The notes under the pieces were generated by a model. That model saw only the letters and a program-made list of their open reading frames with translations, was not told the origin of the DNA and did not search any database. A program made the position numbers and the translations under genes. DNA of 32,248 nucleotides, from positions 241,692 to 273,939 of the forward strand of contig BFEA01000385.1 of assembly GCA_003427395.1 (NCBI GenBank). Direction: 5' to 3'. Origin of the DNA: Chara braunii. Its lineage: Eukaryota > Streptophyta > Charophyceae > Charales > Characeae. The stretch's first letter is position 1, and the number at the start of each line of letters is the position of its first letter. Shown here in pieces: positions 28,785 through 32,248 of this stretch.

Positions 28785-29812
28785 CATGGCTACGCCGGAC
28801 CCGGACCCGGACCCGGACAGCGCATGTCCGGGGACCGGACACGTGTCCAGTCGGGTCCAGACGTCTGGACTTCCAGACACATCCGGACCTCCGGACATGC
28901 ATGCTTCCAGACAGTCTGGACCGGTAAGCAGGTCCGGAAATGTCTGCACCATCATGGTTGCACCCCTGCCGACCGCCGACCCCGACCGCCGACCGTATTG
29001 CAGCCGACCAGTAGGTCCGACCGGTTGGCGGTCTGCCGACCAGTCAGAAAACAACCATCCACTATTTTGTTTTCAGATCTGAGTTGGAAGCTGTACTGCG
29101 CTTGCAGAGTACAATCCGCTGAGAAATTTTTGGGGATGGGGGGGTTGGGAAAGGGGTGTATAGGAGGATATAGGGGGTATAGGGGGTACTGCGGGGGGGG
29201 AATGAGGGTGTTGGGGGGCGGTTTGTGGGTGTTGGGGGAGTGTATGGGGGTATTTGGGGATGGTATGGGGGTGTTCATGGGGTTATTAGGGGTTCTGGAC
29301 CCCCGACCAGTAGGTGCCGACCGGTCGGCGGGTCGGCAGCCAAGCAGTCAAGGGTTGCTGACGGTCGGGGTGTGCAACACTGCAGACCATTAAAAAAAAA
29401 AAACAATCTGAAAAAAAAGTATGGTATGCAGAATAACAATGCAAACCACTTTTGCCTCAGAGTCATGTCAGAATTCCTAACCGAACTTGAGTTAAAAGTC
29501 AAAAACTATAAAAAAACTTAAAAAAAAAGTCTTCAAAAACTAATAAAAACTTAAAATTTGGGGTGTCTAATAAATTATTATAGAGAGAGAGCACGTCCGG
29601 ACCCCCCAAAAAAGCATGAACGGGTCTGGAAAACAACCGAAACAATTTTGGGGGCTTGGCTCCTCAATGGGGAAAGGTCCTGGACCGTTTTTTTTTTTTT
29701 TTTTTTCCTCCCCGAAATTTGGCAGATCCGGACCTTCCAGACCGGACGTCTGGAGTCCGGACTGAATCCAGACCGTCTGGACGGTGGTCCGGACGTCCGG
29801 ATCGTAGCCATG
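28785..29812 (+). mobile_element. Foldback (hAT-like) transposon X, non-autonomous
   Basis: Perfect 10-bp terminal inverted repeats CATGGCTACG are flanked by near-identical 8-bp direct repeats, GTTTAAAG (28777-28784) and GTTTAGAG (29813-29820). Outer arms (28796-28945 and 29590-29800) are saturated with CCGGAC, GTCCGGAC and GTCTGGAC strings. Inner arms (28968-29045 and 29300-29345) use CCGACC/GGTCGG, with CTGCCGACCGCCGACC facing GGTCGGCGGGTCGGCAG. The core at 29390-29560 aligns with element Y. A T-run lies near 29690, as in Y. No transposase. Confidence 0.7.
29125..29295 (+). repeat. G-rich loop with many potential quadruplexes
   Basis: More than fifteen runs of four or more G separated by 2-8 bases, with recurring GGGGGT and GGGTGTTGGGGG phrases. 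It lies between the inner arms of element X. Confidence 0.85.
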
Positions 29813-30044
29813 GTTTAGAGCCCAAGGGTGGCAAGAGTGGGTCGTTCTGGTCCAGCTGGAAATGTCAGTTGGGGTCAACCTCTTAACCTGGCTTCACTGT
29901 TTGCTTCTTTGAGGATCTGATGGGAGGGGATATAAGTTCTCTCTATCTTTTAATGAAACAAGTGGACCCGCCGCAGCGACACTGCGGCCGGAAGGGGGCG
30001 GGGAGGGGGGAGGAGACGGAGGAGATCGATGCAGAATGTTGTTT

Positions 30045-30131
30045 CTTTCACACGCACACACACACACACACGTACACATATGCAGACTCTCTCTCTCTTT
30101 CCCAGCGATGGAAGAACCCCCGCCCGGCTCT

Positions 30132-30188
<57 letters not shown>

Positions 30189-30262
30189 GCATAGATGTGA
30201 ACGCTCATACACTCTCTCTCTCTCTCTCTCTCCCTCTCTCTCTCTGTCTCTCTCTGTACATG
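30045..30262. repeat. (CA)n and (CT)n microsatellites
   Basis: ACACACAC at 30055-30070 and 30174-30188; CTCTCTCT arrays at 30130-30174 and 30211-30256. The serine/leucine-rich frames here are artefacts of the repeats. Confidence 0.95.
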
Positions 30263-30301
30263 CAAGTGCGAGAACAGTATCATTGAAAGTCTAACATTGC
30301 A

Positions 30302-30435
30302 ATGGTGATTGTATCTCGTGGCCCGTCGTTTTTTTGCCATTTTTTCCTATTTTTCGAGATATATACTATGATTTTCTCTTTACTTTTTTTGCATTTCTTT
30401 TTTTTGTACTGATTGGCACATGTACCACGATTGGA

Positions 30436-30466
<31 letters not shown>

Positions 30467-30770
30467 TTTTTTTTTTTTTGTCTACCCTATAGATTCTTGT
30501 GCTCTGAGAGAATGGTGAATCAACTTTTTAGTTTTGTCATTGTTTTTTGTCTTTTTTTGTTTTGGGTGATTGATTGATTGATTGATTGATCACGTGGAGA
30601 AGGATTCTTGTGTGTCCTTTCCCTTCTTGCCTCTTGCGATGGTGATTGTATCCCATGGCCCGTCGTTTTTTTTGGCATCTTTTCGTTTTTTTCGCGACAT
30701 ATGTTGTGATTGTCAGTGACTATGGTTGCTCGCGATGGCGATTGTATCCCATGCCTATATACTGTGATTG
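30302..30770. repeat. Dispersed direct repeat with microsatellites
   Basis: ATGGTGATTGTATC with CCCGTCGTTTTTTT occurs at 30302 and 30639, and a partial copy at 30735. (ATT)n lies at about 30439-30465 and (GATT)n at 30569-30592. The unit GTGGAGAAGGATT at 30594 recurs at 31711. Confidence 0.75.
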
Positions 30771-30977
30771 GGAGTGAATATGGCGTGTGATACTGATCAT
30801 ATGTCCTTTTTTTTTTTTCTGAGTTGATCCAATTCGTTTATCCTGATAGGTATGCTGCCCGTACACTCCCGCGCCGGACACTGGCCAACTTTGCAGAATG
30901 CCCCGGCAGTTCCCAAGTTTTTGTAGGCGGAACTGCAAAAGGTCAAGCGTGGTGTGCGCCCCCTCACACAAAAAAAG

Positions 30978-30994
30978 GAGACTCTCTCTCTTTT

Positions 30995-31026
<32 letters not shown>

Positions 31027-31080
31027 GTGTGTAGTAGCGAATATTTCGACGTTCTCTCTCTCTCTCTCTCTCTATCTATC

Positions 31081-31133
<53 letters not shown>

Positions 31134-31135
31134 AT
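30978..31135. repeat. (CT)n, (CA)n and (TATC)n microsatellites
   Basis: CT-rich at 30978-31004, ACACAC at 31005-31026, CT at 31053-31072, then about fourteen TATC units to 31132. Confidence 0.95.
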
Positions 31136-31249
31136 ATCATCGTGATCGTTATAACCCATACATGCTTAACCTTTATGATCAGCAATGCAATCCCCCAAAC
31201 CCTCCTGGACAGCCTATGAAAATCCTGAATATTCTCCTTCTTAAACTAT

Positions 31250-32248
31250 AGTGAAATCCTCATTGGATTGACGATCCGAGAAACGACGGCCGTTCTGACC
31301 GCCGCCCGAATTCGAACATTCCATATAAGAAAAAGCCTTGATGCAGGTCCTTTTGTCCTTTTTTTTTTTGGATCGTTGATTGATTGATTGATTGATTTAT
31401 TGATTGATTAATTGAAGGGACAAACGACGGGCGAACAGACAAACGGCAGGTACTCCGCCCGTGGGCCCGGCACGGCAAGTCTCACGAGGGAACCGGGTGT
31501 CAAGAGGGACCGTCACGCGAGACCCACGTCCTCATTGGGTTGACGAACCGAGAAACGACGGCCGCTCCGCCCGCGGACCCGGCCGAATTCGAACATTCCA
31601 TATAAAAAAAGCCTTGATGCAGGTCCTTTTGTCTTTTTTTTTTTTTGGATGATTGATTGATTGATTGATCGATTGATTGATTGATTAATCCATTCCTGAT
31701 TGATCGGGTGGAGAAGGATTGTTGTCTGTCCATACCTTGTCGTTTTTCTTGCATTTTGTCCTTTTTTTGGCCATATTTTGTTTTTTTTCCCCCTTCTTTT
31801 ATTTCTTTTTCCGGCATACAACGAATTGTCCATACCCGCCTGAATTCGAACATTCCATATAAGAAAAAGCGTTGATGCAGGTCCTTTTGTCTTTTTTTTT
31901 TTGGATCGTTGATTGATTGATTGATCGATTGATTGATTGATTTATTGATTGATTAATTGAAGGGACAAACGACGGGCAAACAAACAAACGGCAGGTACTC
32001 CGCCCGTGGGCCCGGCACGGCAAGTCTCACGAGGGAACTGGGTCTCACGAGGGACCGTCACGCGAAACCCACGTCCTCATTGGGTTGACGAACCGAGAAA
32101 TGACGACCGCTCCGCCCGCGGACCTGGCCGAATTCGAACATTCCATATAAAAAAAGCCTTGATGCAGGTCCTTCTGTCTTTTTTTTTTTTGGATGATTGA
32201 TTGATTGATTGATCGATCGATTGATTGATTAATCCATTCCTGATTGAT
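31250..32248 (+). repeat. Higher-order tandem repeat, ~540-bp period
   Basis: GAATTCGAACATTCCATATA occurs at 31308, 31585, 31842 and 32130. Alternate copies are most alike (31308 with 31842; 31585 with 32130), giving periods of 534 and 545. Each half-unit continues with GCCTTGATGCAGGTCCTT, a T-run and a (GATT)n tract; a GC-rich block with GGGCCCGGCACGGCAAGTC occurs at about 31464 and 32009. The array runs off the window end. Confidence 0.9.

Noticed and set aside
29920-30294. Serine/leucine/histidine-rich frames
   Set aside because: Translations of CT and CA microsatellites.
31260-32023. Frames with repeated Ile-Asn-Gln-Ser
   Set aside because: Products of the (GATT)n tracts in the satellite.

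Overview
The window is nuclear DNA from a eukaryote with a large, repeat-rich, intron-rich genome. I infer a green-lineage organism, most likely a streptophyte alga or plant. The grounds are a LINE with plant-type ORF1 and zf-RVT features, nested solo LTRs, very long introns with GT..AG borders, and assembly Ns (eight single Ns at 14730-14840 and a gap at 19172-19288). There is no bacterial gene organisation, and I saw no rRNA, tRNA or CRISPR array. Most open reading frames here are chance frames through repeats. The support for genes is protein-like exons with matching splice phases and recurring Cys/His motifs.

Layout. 1-3400: a purine-rich tandem repeat, a duplicated coiled-coil exon (594-770), a possible two-exon cysteine-rich gene (2667-2724 and 3275-3375), and two exact-period tandem duplications. 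3694-7029: at least five related RING-like Cys/His modules. The last follows a Josephin-like (deubiquitinase fold) reading frame at 6077, which lies between the arms of a 118-bp inverted repeat (5860-5977 and 8252-8368). A solo LTR with perfect target-site duplication (7309-7792) sits inside the same interval. 8500-11340: simple repeats and minisatellites, no gene recognised.

12410-18775: exons of a coiled-coil protein on the + strand (12410-12487, 17121-17251, 18277-18388, possibly 16977-17054 and 18728-18775) with mutually compatible phases. The large intron holds a nested stack: an LTR of family II (13218 to about 16026) interrupted by a SINE-like insert (13302-13520, 17-bp duplication) and by a second family-II LTR (13930-15235). 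A third family-II copy (18777-20457) is itself interrupted by a family-I solo LTR (18980-19444, duplication TCCAG).

20584-25310: a foldback transposon (20584-21081), then a decayed minus-strand LINE. The LINE has a frameshifted ORF1 with a CCHC-type knuckle and the zinc-binding end of ORF2, while endonuclease and reverse transcriptase are missing. 25310-28780: G-rich and tandemly repeated DNA, a family-II LTR end, a 16-bp hairpin and a 189-bp duplication. 28785-29812: a second, larger foldback element sharing a core with the first but having differently composed self-complementary arms. 29900-32248: microsatellites followed by a roughly 540-bp higher-order tandem repeat running off the end.

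The most interesting items are the Josephin/RING-like module cluster, whose domains suggest a ubiquitin-related role (inference), and the pair of foldback elements with a conserved core but rewritten palindromic arms.
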